From positions 767,501-831,500 of the forward strand of contig OZ025785.1 of assembly GCA_964019425.1 (NCBI GenBank): 64,000 nucleotides of DNA, in the 5' to 3' direction. The position numbers and the translations under genes were made by a program. The notes under the pieces were generated by a model that saw nothing but the letters and a program-made list of their open reading frames with translations, had not been told where the DNA came from and made no database searches. Positions 1 to 9,681 of this stretch are shown piece by piece (within the stretch, counting starts at the first letter, position 1; every line of letters begins with the position of its first letter). This stretch comes from Flectonema sp. DT1601 (taxonomy: Eukaryota > Euglenozoa > Diplonemea > Diplonemida > Diplonemidae).

Positions 1-2382
1 CCATTCACAGATGTACCCTCCGATACTTGAATCAGCAACATGGAAATCATTCCAATCACCATCCAAGTACATGTGACCGAAATCCTCTAAACCCTGATCG
101 TTTGGTTCGCCATTTCTCCAGTTGGCATACCCTCCGGGGGAGAGAACAAACCTATCACCACTTCGCCGACCCAGAATTCTACCCAAACCACCGTCTTCTT
201 CTCCTTCAGGTCCAGTAATCCATCTCCAGGTTCCCTCTTCAGAAATATCACTGAGACCAATCCATCCCGTTCCTGTATTGTTATTGTTATTGTTGGTGTT
301 GTGATGTCTCAGAGTCCAATACGTATCTATTGCACAAAGGAACTGTGCACTTGTTACGTTGAACTATAAAAACAAGTAAAGACATACCCAGCTGCAATTC
401 TTCAAAGCAGCTCTCAACAACAGCGTTCTCAGCTGAGGAGGTGATGGTGGCGAGGTAGCCAGGAGCACCTCCAAAGAGGCGTTGGTTGCAGGCATTACGT
501 GCTTCATACCAAGTAAGAGAACCTTCAAAGAATTGATAATAGTTTCCAGTTTCTGGACTGTAATTACTTGAACCAGAGTTCCAAGACACACTTCGAGGAG
601 TTAGGATGGTGCTGGTAGTGAAGAACATGATCGACGGAATAATATAATTCCACTCCTCCATATCATAAACACCATCAATGAATAATCCATGATCCGTTAA
701 ATACCACTCAGCAGAGTTAGGAATATATAAAACATCAAGGAAGTCACTCTCGTAATCGAGATCTGTCATGGTGACAGTCATTGAGCTTTCCTTCTTACCA
801 GGCAGTCCCATAGGAAATACCGCAACTGGTACATTTGCTACAGAAACACTAACAGAATTCCTAAAAGAACTCGACGTTATGAATGAGTTGGGGTCCTGAA
901 GGCTGGTCCAAATACATTGCGGGAAGGAATCACAATGATCCTTTGTTCCTACTGGAGAGGTTCCGTAGGAGTATGGGGCTTGGTACAAAACGGAGGTGTA
1001 GATTTCCATTTTCGCAATGTCTCCATGAAAATAGTAACCATTTCCACTCCCAAACTGTGAATCTGCCTGGGATCCTTCCCCAATCATTCCGAACCTTGTC
1101 TTCGTTGCTCCAATGCCACCATTATGACTTACTCCGATTCGGTAATTTTCAATTCCATCGATGTAAATTACTTTCTCTCTATCACTGTTTGAGTATGTGC
1201 ACATCACAGTGTGCCAAATCCCGTCATTGAGTGACTCAGAGCTGAACATATCGTGAGTGTGTCCACCACCTGTGTTTTGTTTATTGATAAGTAAAAGTAT
1301 TTTATAAATATTACGACAAAACAATTAATTTGATGATGTGTTCAGAACTGAGAACATAATAACAACATACCAGTCGTAGAGAATCCAAGCCTTCCGTTAT
1401 CTCCCCTGACGTAGATATTAAAAAATACTGAACGATCAAAGTCAATAAGCGCCCAGTTAGAGTTTGCTGCCTGCCCTCCATATGTCGTACGGAATGCTAT
1501 CACCACGGTGAGCTCCATAATATGATGGGAAGATTTAAAAAATAAGTCTTTCACGGGAAGCCAATCATTATTACCGTCGAAGTTAAAGTGAGCAGGGTTT
1601 TCAAGCGACGCTGACACGAATGTAGGTGCTGAAGAGTCGAGCTTTTGTGGATGGTGTGATAGGTAGGCAAAATGATTATTGCCACTTCGATCCATCCAAA
1701 TATCACCACTGATATATGAGCTGGCATCCAAATATAATAACAATCCATCGTGAGTACTACACTGACATTCTGCCTTCGGAGAAGCTGCCGTTAACCCAAA
1801 TGTTTCCGGAGTGCACAGTACCTCAGAATTGTAACCCGGATCCATGTGTACCCATTCTGAAGCGAATCCTATTTTTGATTAGTTCTGTATAGCATGCGTG
1901 AATGAAATAATTCAGCCAAACTTATATAATGATCTTTATAAATACATACCAAGTCTCACCTTCGTCGCACATGAACAAACTTCACCAATGCTGCCACAGT
2001 ATCCGTAGACGATGTCGTCAACACGTTTTATGAAAGCGGTGTTACCCTGAGTAGTTATCATATCATTGAATGAGATTCTGGAGTAGAACCGACAAACAGG
2101 AACTGAAAGTGATTCATCTGATATGTAATCATACTGAGAATATTCCAATCCAGCACAATCAAGATCTCTGTGACAGATGTCTTGACAATCAGTTGCTTCT
2201 ATTCCTTTTATTTCTGTTTGACCTCCATAACCAGTTTTTGGTGATAACCTCAGCAATCTCTTTCTACCTAACGCTGTTGTGTAAATCAATTCAAACTCTG
2301 AAGACCCCTCGTCATAACAAAGAGAACTCTCACTTAATCTCAAAGATATCAACAAGAGAAGTAACAGTAGTCCATTCATCAT
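1..2382 (-). CDS. Secreted PAN-like / LamG-like / C-type lectin protein, 3' end off the window
   Basis: Four exons are visible: 1950-2382, 1868-1371, 1269-388 and 326 to beyond base 1. The introns begin GTATGT or GT and end AG, and the splice phases agree. The protein starts with a leucine-rich signal peptide (about residues 1-20). A cysteine-bearing PAN/apple-like region follows, then a concanavalin A/LamG-like segment spanning exons 2-3 (LYLDASSY, WHTVMC, YIDG). The C-terminal part is a C-type lectin domain with WIGL, the EPN motif typical of Ca2+/mannose-type binding sites, and WND. The last intron is placed at 327-387 because only that acceptor keeps the lectin frame. The C-terminus and any membrane anchor lie past the left edge. 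It is likely a secreted or surface glycan-binding protein. The lectin call is firm. The PAN and LamG calls rest on general pattern. Confidence 0.82.
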
Positions 2383-2656
2383 CTCTCTGTGATTATCCTC
2401 TGTTGATTTTGAAAAAAAAAAATAGTTTAATAACGCTAACTTTGAACAAAAGGCACAACAACGCCATCCAAAGAGATGTTAGAACATCATAAGCAGCAGT
2501 AGAGTACCTGGTTGAAGAAAAAAATATGGCGACGTATTTTCACAAAACATAAATTTATTCAAATTCGATGACCTTAAAAGAATAATCTACAAAAGAAAGG
2601 ATAAATACAGGAACAGTATGCACAGCATCAAAGGGGAAAACAACTTTTTAGAACGG

Positions 2657-2703
<47 letters not shown>
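2657..2703. repeat. Poly-A homopolymer of about 47 bases
   Basis: An uninterrupted A run lies just 3' of the metacaspase-like gene. On the coding strand it reads as poly-T directly after the stop codon. It is one of many long A/T homopolymers in the window and is prone to length error in sequencing. Confidence 0.95.
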
Positions 2704-2705
<2 letters not shown>

Positions 2706-2719
2706 GTTTCGTAATCTCA

Positions 2720-4120
2720 CTAGCGATGCGGATTCCAAGATCCGATATCAGTCTTTCGATATGATAAAAGGGCTTCTTTATCTTCACCTTCCAATGGAAC
2801 GTATTCAATATGTTGGGCTCCTAATGAACATCTCGTTGACTGAATAGGCTGTGACGACGTTATTAACGGGGAACTACAACCAGCCTTCTCCATCATTTCT
2901 CGTAGTTCGAGCGCTGAAAGGTCAGACATGTAATTTATTGATTTACAATATGAAGGTACGACTGACGGTCCTATTCCAGATATTAAAACAACATGTGATT
3001 TAGTAACACCAGCTTGAACTGGATAAACGACTCCTCCATTGATATCAAATAAAATTGTTAGTTTTGTCATTGGAGGTAGTTCAGATATTATTGAAGTTAT
3101 TTCTTGAGATGTGATCTCACCAGTTGTGGTGTAGTCACACGGAAGAATACCTCCTGACTGTGATGTAGCACCACTATAACCAAAGAAGAATGAATCACCA
3201 GGTGATGCTCCTTGAACTAACCATTGCAATGATTTTACAATGTTCTGTCGGGTTGACGCCGCCCGTTCATTCTTTTCTGAGAGTAATACTTTCTCTCCTG
3301 TGAATCCAGAAGCACACAACAAGTCAGATATCATGTGTACATTTTGATTACTATCTTTCATTGTTGATGGACCAGAGTAAGTACACGCTGCTAATACAAC
3401 TCTCCTGGCACTTACAACTTTCGGTCTCTTATCTACCAAGTTACTAGACTGTTGTTGCACTGCGACATTCCCACCAACAGTAAATACTAATTGTTGAGCT
3501 GGTTGCTGTGGAATTTCTGATTGAGAAATTCGAACTTGATTTTCAACTGCCGGGAAACTCCTATTCGGAACAGGTGATAAACTTTGTCTTGATAAGACTT
3601 CTGTTAAAGTCTGCAAGGTATCCCCTCTAATTCTACCTTCGGGATGTCTCATTAATATGTTGTAATAAATAGATCGAAGAACAGCATCAGTAGAAAATAC
3701 ATTCAACTTACAACCAGCCATTGTATGAATTACTAGTGAGCCTCTGTTTTCAATGTGGTGGAGTTCCACGATGTCGTTTATTCCAAACTCGTCAACAACA
3801 ACGTTCGAAGGAGAGTACAATTTTATCTTGTCATATATTATAGTGAATGCTCCTCCAACTATTATATCTGATTCAGGAGCACTGTATTTCACGGATATTT
3901 CATCTCGGAATTCCAAACAGCAGATTGCCATCGCTTCCTCATTGCAAAGTCCAATTCTCTTCGCATATATCTTATCCAAGTAGCTGTTTGGTTCTCCATT
4001 TGCTACAACTTCTTTCAGTAAGATGGCGTGTTCTTGTGCAGCTCGTAGAAGAGCATTATAGTCACTTTGAGATATGACTTGTTCAATACCTCCTCCTGGG
4101 GGAACGATCCCGACGCTCAT
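2720..4120 (-). CDS. Metacaspase homologue lacking the catalytic His and Cys (pseudoprotease)
   Basis: Single exon, 466 residues. Residues 1-165 look like a PH-type or similar beta-rich module. A low-complexity linker follows, and from about residue 238 the chain follows the caspase-like (peptidase C14) fold: RRVVLAACTYSG for strand 1, then GDSFFFGYSG near residue 309. In active metacaspases the histidine motif reads YSGHG; here it is YSGATSQ (315-321). The cysteine motif DxCHSG is replaced by DINGG (359-363). Both dyad residues are therefore missing, although the surrounding fold is kept and the frame is open. Kinetoplastids are known to keep inactive metacaspases as regulatory or scaffold proteins, and a similar role is inferred here. 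A CAG lies 9 bases before the ATG. The fold call is good; the N-terminal module is uncertain. Confidence 0.8.
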   Translation of the reverse strand: MSVGIVPPGGGIEQVISQSDYNALLRAAQEHAILLKEVVANGEPNSYLDKIYAKRIGLCNEEAMAICCLEFRDEISVKYSAPESDIIVGGAFTIIYDKIKLYSPSNVVVDEFGINDIVELHHIENRGSLVIHTMAGCKLNVFSTDAVLRSIYYNILMRHPEGRIRGDTLQTLTEVLSRQSLSPVPNRSFPAVENQVRISQSEIPQQPAQQLVFTVGGNVAVQQQSSNLVDKRPKVVSARRVVLAACTYSGPSTMKDSNQNVHMISDLLCASGFTGEKVLLSEKNERAASTRQNIVKSLQWLVQGASPGDSFFFGYSGATSQSGGILPCDYTTTGEITSQEITSIISELPPMTKLTILFDINGGVVYPVQAGVTKSHVVLISGIGPSVVPSYCKSINYMSDLSALELREMMEKAGCSSPLITSSQPIQSTRCSLGAQHIEYVPLEGEDKEALLSYRKTDIGSWNPHR

Positions 4121-4569
4121 AGTTGTTGTCTGTCTTCACTGATTGAATATAATTGGTTCAGATGACTTGTTTATGAAACTGTGAACAGAGTGCAGTTCAA
4201 ACAACTCTAACTATCTCCATTTTGATTGATGTTGAAAATGATGATGATTTCTGCCACTATGATATTCTTATTCAAACAAAAACATTCTATTAACGAGGAA
4301 GACGAAACAGAACAGACGAGACGCAATCAGCAAAAAAAGATCTACAAAAAAGGGGGAAAAAATAGTATGTGAGCGGCTGATTGCCTTGTTTGTCTTCTAT
4401 TTTATTTTTTTCCCCCTATTTTTTTTTTTTTTTTAATTATTCTATTTATTTCTTTTTTATTATTGATTTCTCTTTCACTCTTCGAAATACCCCGAAGCCA
4501 GTTGGGTGTAAAGAGTATCTAATATGGGATGACTACAACAATTAATGAACATTAAGATCAAACACCCCC

Positions 4570-5367
4570 TTAGGAAGTGAGTGTAGATTGAGATCTTAAA
4601 ATATTAGCCACAGACGGAGCATCAGGATCCGCTGGAATGTACGCAGAAACTTCCGGAGCTGGTTCGAACGCCAACCCCGAAAGATTTGTTGTTACTGGCG
4701 GCGGCGGTTCGTCTTCTATTTCAGGTCCCCAGGTAGCACCAGCTGTTCCTTCAAGGAGGCGAAATATTGGAGGAAGCGATTGACTTGATGCCCAAATAGG
4801 TCGATTGTACTCATCGTAAGTGATAGCATACGGTCCTGTAGTATAAGCTGTGAGGTAGGCTGTTCGTTGTTCTTCAGACATAGCGTTGACTGTCATGTTT
4901 TGAAGTTTCTTACTCATTCTCCACAAGTAGGTTCCCCAAACAGAGAGAAAACCAGATCCCGCAGTAATTAGTGTTACGAGGAATGAAGCACCTTGTAGAA
5001 TCTTCATCCATCCATAGTTGTACAGAATATGAAATTCGATGATAAATCTCGGAAACGTTGACAAGAAGCAAACCCAAATCCCGAGTACTGTGTGAAGTTT
5101 CCAGGCTCTTCTACCTTTCAGCCTCTGTTTGTTTGGTTTATTAACTTGTTTATCCCACTGTTTTAATCTGTGATGATATTGATGTGGATAGTACAACAAA
5201 GGAGACGCAACGACAAAAAACAACAACGCTCCTCCCAATGCAAATATCATATGAGCGTTTGCTGCTGCTGGTGCCTTATCTGAAAGCTCAGCAGAGAAAC
5301 AGTACCACCAATTCATTATAGCGATGAATGAATCAGTGGCGAACCAATACATTAAAACTAAGTTCAT
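4570..5367 (-). CDS. Multi-pass membrane protein, not recognised
   Basis: The chosen start is the ATG at 5365-5367 (MNLVLMYWF), because CCCCCCAG ends one base upstream of it and would serve as a splice acceptor. An in-frame ATG at 5391 would add eight residues. The protein has about 265 residues and four or five hydrophobic segments in its first 170 residues, separated by a basic loop (residues around 85-95, KPNKQRLKGRR). Histidines sit in or near the membrane segments, which loosely recalls cytochrome b561-type folds, but I do not claim that family. The C-terminal 100 residues are soluble, acidic and proline-rich. Location in a membrane is clear; function is unknown. Confidence 0.7.
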   Translation of the reverse strand: MNLVLMYWFATDSFIAIMNWWYCFSAELSDKAPAAANAHMIFALGGALLFFVVASPLLYYPHQYHHRLKQWDKQVNKPNKQRLKGRRAWKLHTVLGIWVCFLSTFPRFIIEFHILYNYGWMKILQGASFLVTLITAGSGFLSVWGTYLWRMSKKLQNMTVNAMSEEQRTAYLTAYTTGPYAITYDEYNRPIWASSQSLPPIFRLLEGTAGATWGPEIEDEPPPPVTTNLSGLAFEPAPEVSAYIPADPDAPSVANILRSQSTLTS

Positions 5368-5645
5368 ACTGGGGGGCTTTAGGTATAACATTTTCGTGTT
5401 GGGATGCCCCTGACTCCCTTCCCCCTCCTAACCATAAGAATAGTAAAATAATAAACAAAAACAACAACATCATCATCATTTCTTTTTATAAAAACATTAA
5501 TTCAATCTCTACGTATCGTCATTTCTGTGAATAAAAAGAGAAGAATTATGATAAAGAGTTCATAAAGTAAATATCTCAGTATAATACAATACAAATGAAG
5601 ACGTAAAAAAAAAACTCTTCAATAATAAATAATAAAGTGACTGAC

Positions 5646-6707
5646 CTAATTATCAGTAGCTTCATCCAATGCCCTTATTACCCTATAAAACACGTCTCTT
5701 GTACCAGACCTTTGGGATCCAGAACTTGCTAGGTGTGTACGCGCTAAATCCAAAGCCGATAAACCAGTATCAGTAAGTAGCGTTGCATCCGCGCCCGCAG
5801 AGAGAAGCAGCTGCACAGCAGATGCAGATAAGGAGAAGGCTGCAGCGTGTAATGCCGTCCACAACTTATCTGTTTGATGATTAATATTACAACGAGAGGC
5901 TAAGTCTGGAAGTAGATTGTTGATATTACTATCGCCTCTCGCAGCCGCAAAGTGTAAACAGGTCTTCTGAAATTGATCTGCGACGTCTCTTGATGCTCCC
6001 AACTGGAGTAACTTAACAATAACAGGAGCTGATCCTCGTTCACAAGCAAGAGTAAGAGGGGACTTACCATCAGGTCCACGGAGGTTAATAACGTCTCTAT
6101 TACAGATTTGAGGTATTAATTCAGAGTTGAATCCTGGATTTGATGCTGCGTAATGTAAAGCACAGCTACCTTCCGAATCAACATCAGTAACACAAGCACC
6201 ACCTTGAAGAGCTGTTTTAAACATATCACGACACTCATTGAGATCCTTCCAGTGACCGATTGCGAATAATATTAATATTCTTCTTGGGAGTTTGAATGGT
6301 TCAGCTGTTTTGGTGAGAAGTCGGAGTTTGCTGGATTGAGCTTTTGCGACAGCGTTTTGTATTATTAGTTTGCAAGCCAGTGCGCTGTTCTCTCGTTCTC
6401 CTTCAACTGCTTTAAAGGGAAAATCAATTTCTGGTCTGTCGAACATTACCTCAGCAACGATTTCTGGCCACAACATTCTTCCGTCTCGTTGTCCGAGTGT
6501 AATAAGAGTTGATTGAGTGACTTCCCTTTTATCAACTTTACATCGTAGTGTGTGAACAGGTCCTCTCAGAATACCAGTACCACCTTGGTCTTCACCACAC
6601 CTGAAACAGCAAGCCGCACAATGGTGAGCTCGCGGCTTTATTCCACTTCCAACTTGACTCCATTCTTTCATGCTACAGTACGGTCGAGTGTGATTCCATG
6701 ATTCCAT
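5646..6707 (-). CDS. Ankyrin-repeat protein with Cys/His-rich N-terminus
   Basis: Single exon, 353 residues. The N-terminus holds clustered Cys and His (HHCAACCFRCGE, about residues 28-39) that could bind zinc. From about residue 180 there are at least four ankyrin repeats, shown by GSCALHYAAS, GKSPLTLACERG, QKTCLHFAAARG and WTALHAAAFS with the usual helical spacing. Ankyrin repeats are protein-binding scaffolds; the partner cannot be told from sequence. An ATCAG lies nine bases before the ATG, after a T-rich stretch, as expected for a splice acceptor. The gene lies about 280 bases from the membrane-protein gene downstream of it. Confidence 0.85.
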   Translation of the reverse strand: MESWNHTRPYCSMKEWSQVGSGIKPRAHHCAACCFRCGEDQGGTGILRGPVHTLRCKVDKREVTQSTLITLGQRDGRMLWPEIVAEVMFDRPEIDFPFKAVEGERENSALACKLIIQNAVAKAQSSKLRLLTKTAEPFKLPRRILILFAIGHWKDLNECRDMFKTALQGGACVTDVDSEGSCALHYAASNPGFNSELIPQICNRDVINLRGPDGKSPLTLACERGSAPVIVKLLQLGASRDVADQFQKTCLHFAAARGDSNINNLLPDLASRCNINHQTDKLWTALHAAAFSLSASAVQLLLSAGADATLLTDTGLSALDLARTHLASSGSQRSGTRDVFYRVIRALDEATDN

Positions 6708-6719
6708 TGTGAGAAACTG

Positions 6720-7634
6720 ATTTTATAAAAAAAAATAAAAATGTTATAAAAGCTCACAACTATTGCTGTAGTATGTGCCCTGAGAAACAAAAGAAGATTA
6801 TAAGAAAGATTCATTTTTCAGAAATAAAGAGAACTCGCCGATTAACTACTTTACAAACAATTATGAAAAAAAAAAAAAATATAAAAAGGAATGGGAACAA
6901 AGCTAAGAAAAAAAAAAAAGAAATAAAGAAACAAAAACAACTGCAAAAATTCCTCTTTGAACTCGTAAAAAAAAGGATAAAAACAGCAAGGAATACATTT
7001 TTCTACATTTTACGTTTTTTCATTAGTTCACACTCTGAAAATAACAGGCAACCAAAAATTTGAGATATCTGCCGAAGGTAGTGGTCGGCAATGGCAAGAC
7101 TCTATTGTTTATTTCAACATAAACTAAAATACAATAACAAAAAAATAATTGAATACTAGAAAACACACACGGTGTGTTTTCTTTACCTTCCTGATCTTGA
7201 AATGTACCACGAGTTCCAATTATAAATAATTCAGAGACACGAGTAAGATACAATCAGAATAGTCACATCATTTAATACAATATTGGTTTTACCAGCTGTT
7301 CCTGGTGGATGTTCTATTCAGTTCCTAGTGATACTTCAATACTTTTATTTAATTTCTTTCAGTTTTCTTTATTTTTTAAAAAGAAAAAAAAAAAATCTAG
7401 ACTTTTCGGGGATTTGGGAGTGGGGAGTACAGAACAATAATTTCCGAAAAATATCAGATCTTTGAAGAAGCTCCCTAACGAGTCAGGAATCAACTTCTAT
7501 ATATCAAACAGCCAGCAGGTGTTTACTTAACTGATGCAAAGCAACGATACAAAGCAAAGATACAAAGCAACGATACAAAGCAAACGTGCGCTAACACCTG
7601 ACTTTGAATCACTCAGAAAGGTTGTCTTTCGTCA
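6720..7634. other. Intergenic, no gene seen
   Basis: AT-rich sequence with A-runs. Short open frames here have homopolymer composition and no recognisable domain. The only structure I see is a short tandem repeat at 7540-7585. Confidence 0.6.
7540..7585. repeat. Short tandem repeat, unit about 14 bases (GATACAAAGCAA-type)
   Basis: Three to four imperfect copies of a unit containing ATACAAAGCAA run head to tail, about 50 bases past the stop codon of the PH-like/PDZ gene, that is, in its likely 3' UTR. Confidence 0.85.
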
Positions 7635-9539
7635 TCAGACTCTCCCACCACAAGAATGACAAAAAGCTCCAAAAGCATGCGCATGACAGATGCGGCAAAC
7701 CTGAGGGGTTGGTGTGTTAACTTGTTGAGTAGTGACCTGTGGTACAGGATTTTGAAATGTCGGTGTATGCTGTTGCTGAGAAACAGGTAACGGTGTAGTT
7801 GCAATATGATACATTTGAGGTGACACATTATGTGCACCACTCGGACTTTGTGTTGGATAAGAGTGCAATCCACTCGAATGCATTACTACTGGTTGAGGCT
7901 CTCGGAAATTAGGAGTCGGTGATCCTGCAGCAAAAACATTACCACCACCAGTGTTATTGTCATGGTGAGTATTATTATTTTGAAGGTGACTATTCGTATT
8001 AAATGATTGGGGTGCCGTCTCAACGTAGGCATTTGCTGGGTTTTGAGGATGCCCATGCCATTGTTGCTGATACTGATGTTGGTGTTGTTGTTGTTGCTGC
8101 TGCTGTTGTTGTGGTGGCTCATATCCCCCGAATGTTATTGCACCAGTTGGAGGATGAGTAGGTTGTGGTTGAGGTTGAGATTGAATCCTAAAAGTTGGTC
8201 TACTCGGACTTCCCTCAAAGCTACCAGAGTCACTACCAGTAGCATTATGATTAACTTCGACACTAGAGTCCATTGTTGTTAATAAACTCCACAACAGGTC
8301 TTCTGTTTTCGATTGTCTGTTTACTAAATTTTGAACCGCCTCCATCATCACTCCAAAGTCTTCCTCTTCATCATCGTCTTGTTGTCTGACGACTACCAGT
8401 TCATTTTTAGGTTTGCGTTTTTGTTGGTGTTGTTGAGGTTTTTGGAAGGAACGTATCTCCTGATGAGTTCCAACATTCTGATGACTACTAACAGAACTCG
8501 CACTAGTGTGTGACATCGGGAGGTGTTGTGGAGTAGATTCCGGAGTAGGTTGCTTTTTAGGAGTTTCGACTGTTTTCATTTCTTTGATCCTCGTCGAGAC
8601 GATTGGAGGTCTATCTCTAACTGGAGGTTGGTCGCTGACCTTTGAGAGGAGAGGTTCGAGTGATGTAACCGGAGGGAGCTCTTTTTCTTCAACAATCATG
8701 TGAGACTCTTCAGAAGGCTGATCACGAAAACTGTGAGATTCAGAAGCTCCGATTGGAATAGCTTCTGGAGATCCTGCTTGAGGAGTTGGAGCATCTACAG
8801 CAAACTTTAAAATAACATGAGTTCCATAACTATGCGTAACCATGAAGTGAGCTTCTTCAATACTATTGACTGGTCTTCCATCGATGTGTGATAATATTCT
8901 ACCTAAAAACTGTTTAACACTTTCATTATCACATGGACTATTAGGAATACTTCTTATGAATGACATGTGATCTGAAAGGCTGAGTCCTATTGACCCCTCT
9001 TCGTCCTTCCTGACGAGTACTTCATCTGACATTGGATCAGGTTGAGGAAGACTCGATAGTATTCTCGACTTCACTGCAGTCAGCGGCTCTGTCTTTCCAA
9101 TTTGCTTTCGTTCAATTGTCATTTGAGGAACTGCTGCAGCAGGCAAACCTTTACCTTGAAAATACCGAGCACGTAAATTACTTATTACTAATAATATCTG
9201 CATTGGGTTACTCCCTTTAATCCCTTCAGTTGTTCTCCATTTAACGACATTATTTGAAAACATCGTTAAAACTATTATTAGTTCAGCTCCGTATTGTCCA
9301 TATATCGCTTCTTTAATATCCTTGTATGGTATCGCCTTTGATACTTTTACCTTATTCGTTGATATAAATAACATGTGTGAAGTGCATACTGCTGTTTGTG
9401 ATTTCCATTTTCCCCCACTCGTGAATCGTTTAATTGCTCCAACATAGTAGACGGCAACGTTTGGATATTCTTGTGATGCGAGCGACTGAATTCTATCCTT
9501 CCCTTTAAGGGGTTCTAGCACGGGCTGTGCTTGCGTCAT
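7635..9539 (-). CDS. PH-like / PDZ / Q-rich protein with C-terminal zinc ribbon
   Basis: Single exon, 634 residues. Residues about 20-140 are a beta-rich module ending in a helix, resembling a PH-like domain (YVGAIKRFTSGGKWK ... VVKWRT). A PDZ-type domain follows at about 165-255 (GSIGLSLSD, GRILSHIDGRPV, HVILKF). The middle is disordered and contains a glutamine/histidine run. The extreme C-terminus has paired cysteines C615/C618 and C627/C630, a compact zinc ribbon. The build suggests a membrane- or scaffold-associated adaptor. Upstream, T9 followed by GCAG ends 17 bases before the ATG, one of the clearest splice-acceptor-like sites at a gene start in this window. No catalytic motif is seen. 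Confidence 0.78.
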   Translation of the reverse strand: MTQAQPVLEPLKGKDRIQSLASQEYPNVAVYYVGAIKRFTSGGKWKSQTAVCTSHMLFISTNKVKVSKAIPYKDIKEAIYGQYGAELIIVLTMFSNNVVKWRTTEGIKGSNPMQILLVISNLRARYFQGKGLPAAAVPQMTIERKQIGKTEPLTAVKSRILSSLPQPDPMSDEVLVRKDEEGSIGLSLSDHMSFIRSIPNSPCDNESVKQFLGRILSHIDGRPVNSIEEAHFMVTHSYGTHVILKFAVDAPTPQAGSPEAIPIGASESHSFRDQPSEESHMIVEEKELPPVTSLEPLLSKVSDQPPVRDRPPIVSTRIKEMKTVETPKKQPTPESTPQHLPMSHTSASSVSSHQNVGTHQEIRSFQKPQQHQQKRKPKNELVVVRQQDDDEEEDFGVMMEAVQNLVNRQSKTEDLLWSLLTTMDSSVEVNHNATGSDSGSFEGSPSRPTFRIQSQPQPQPTHPPTGAITFGGYEPPQQQQQQQQQHQHQYQQQWHGHPQNPANAYVETAPQSFNTNSHLQNNNTHHDNNTGGGNVFAAGSPTPNFREPQPVVMHSSGLHSYPTQSPSGAHNVSPQMYHIATTPLPVSQQQHTPTFQNPVPQVTTQQVNTPTPQVCRICHAHAFGAFCHSCGGRV

Positions 9540-9651
9540 TTCTTGTTGCTAAACAACTGCAAAAAAAAATATGCAATAAACACAATGAACGTAATAATTG
9601 TTTTGATTTTTTTTTTTTTTTTTTTTTTTTTTCTTTTTTGTAAAATACCTA
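9540..9651. other. Short spacer with poly-T run
   Basis: This is the upstream region of the PH-like/PDZ gene, with an acceptor-like TTTTTGCAG on the minus strand at about 9557-9570 and a T homopolymer near 9609-9632. No coding signal. Confidence 0.6.
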
Positions 9652-9681
9652 CCACGAACCGTAGTAATAGTTAGTTAGTAT
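9652..9681. repeat. Left direct repeat flanking the RT element
   Basis: The sequence CCACGAACCGTAGTAATAGT followed by TAGTTAGT is repeated, base for base over about 28 positions, at 11552-11580 on the other side of the RT reading frame. It is either a target-site duplication or the edge of a pLTR-like terminal repeat. Confidence 0.85.
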
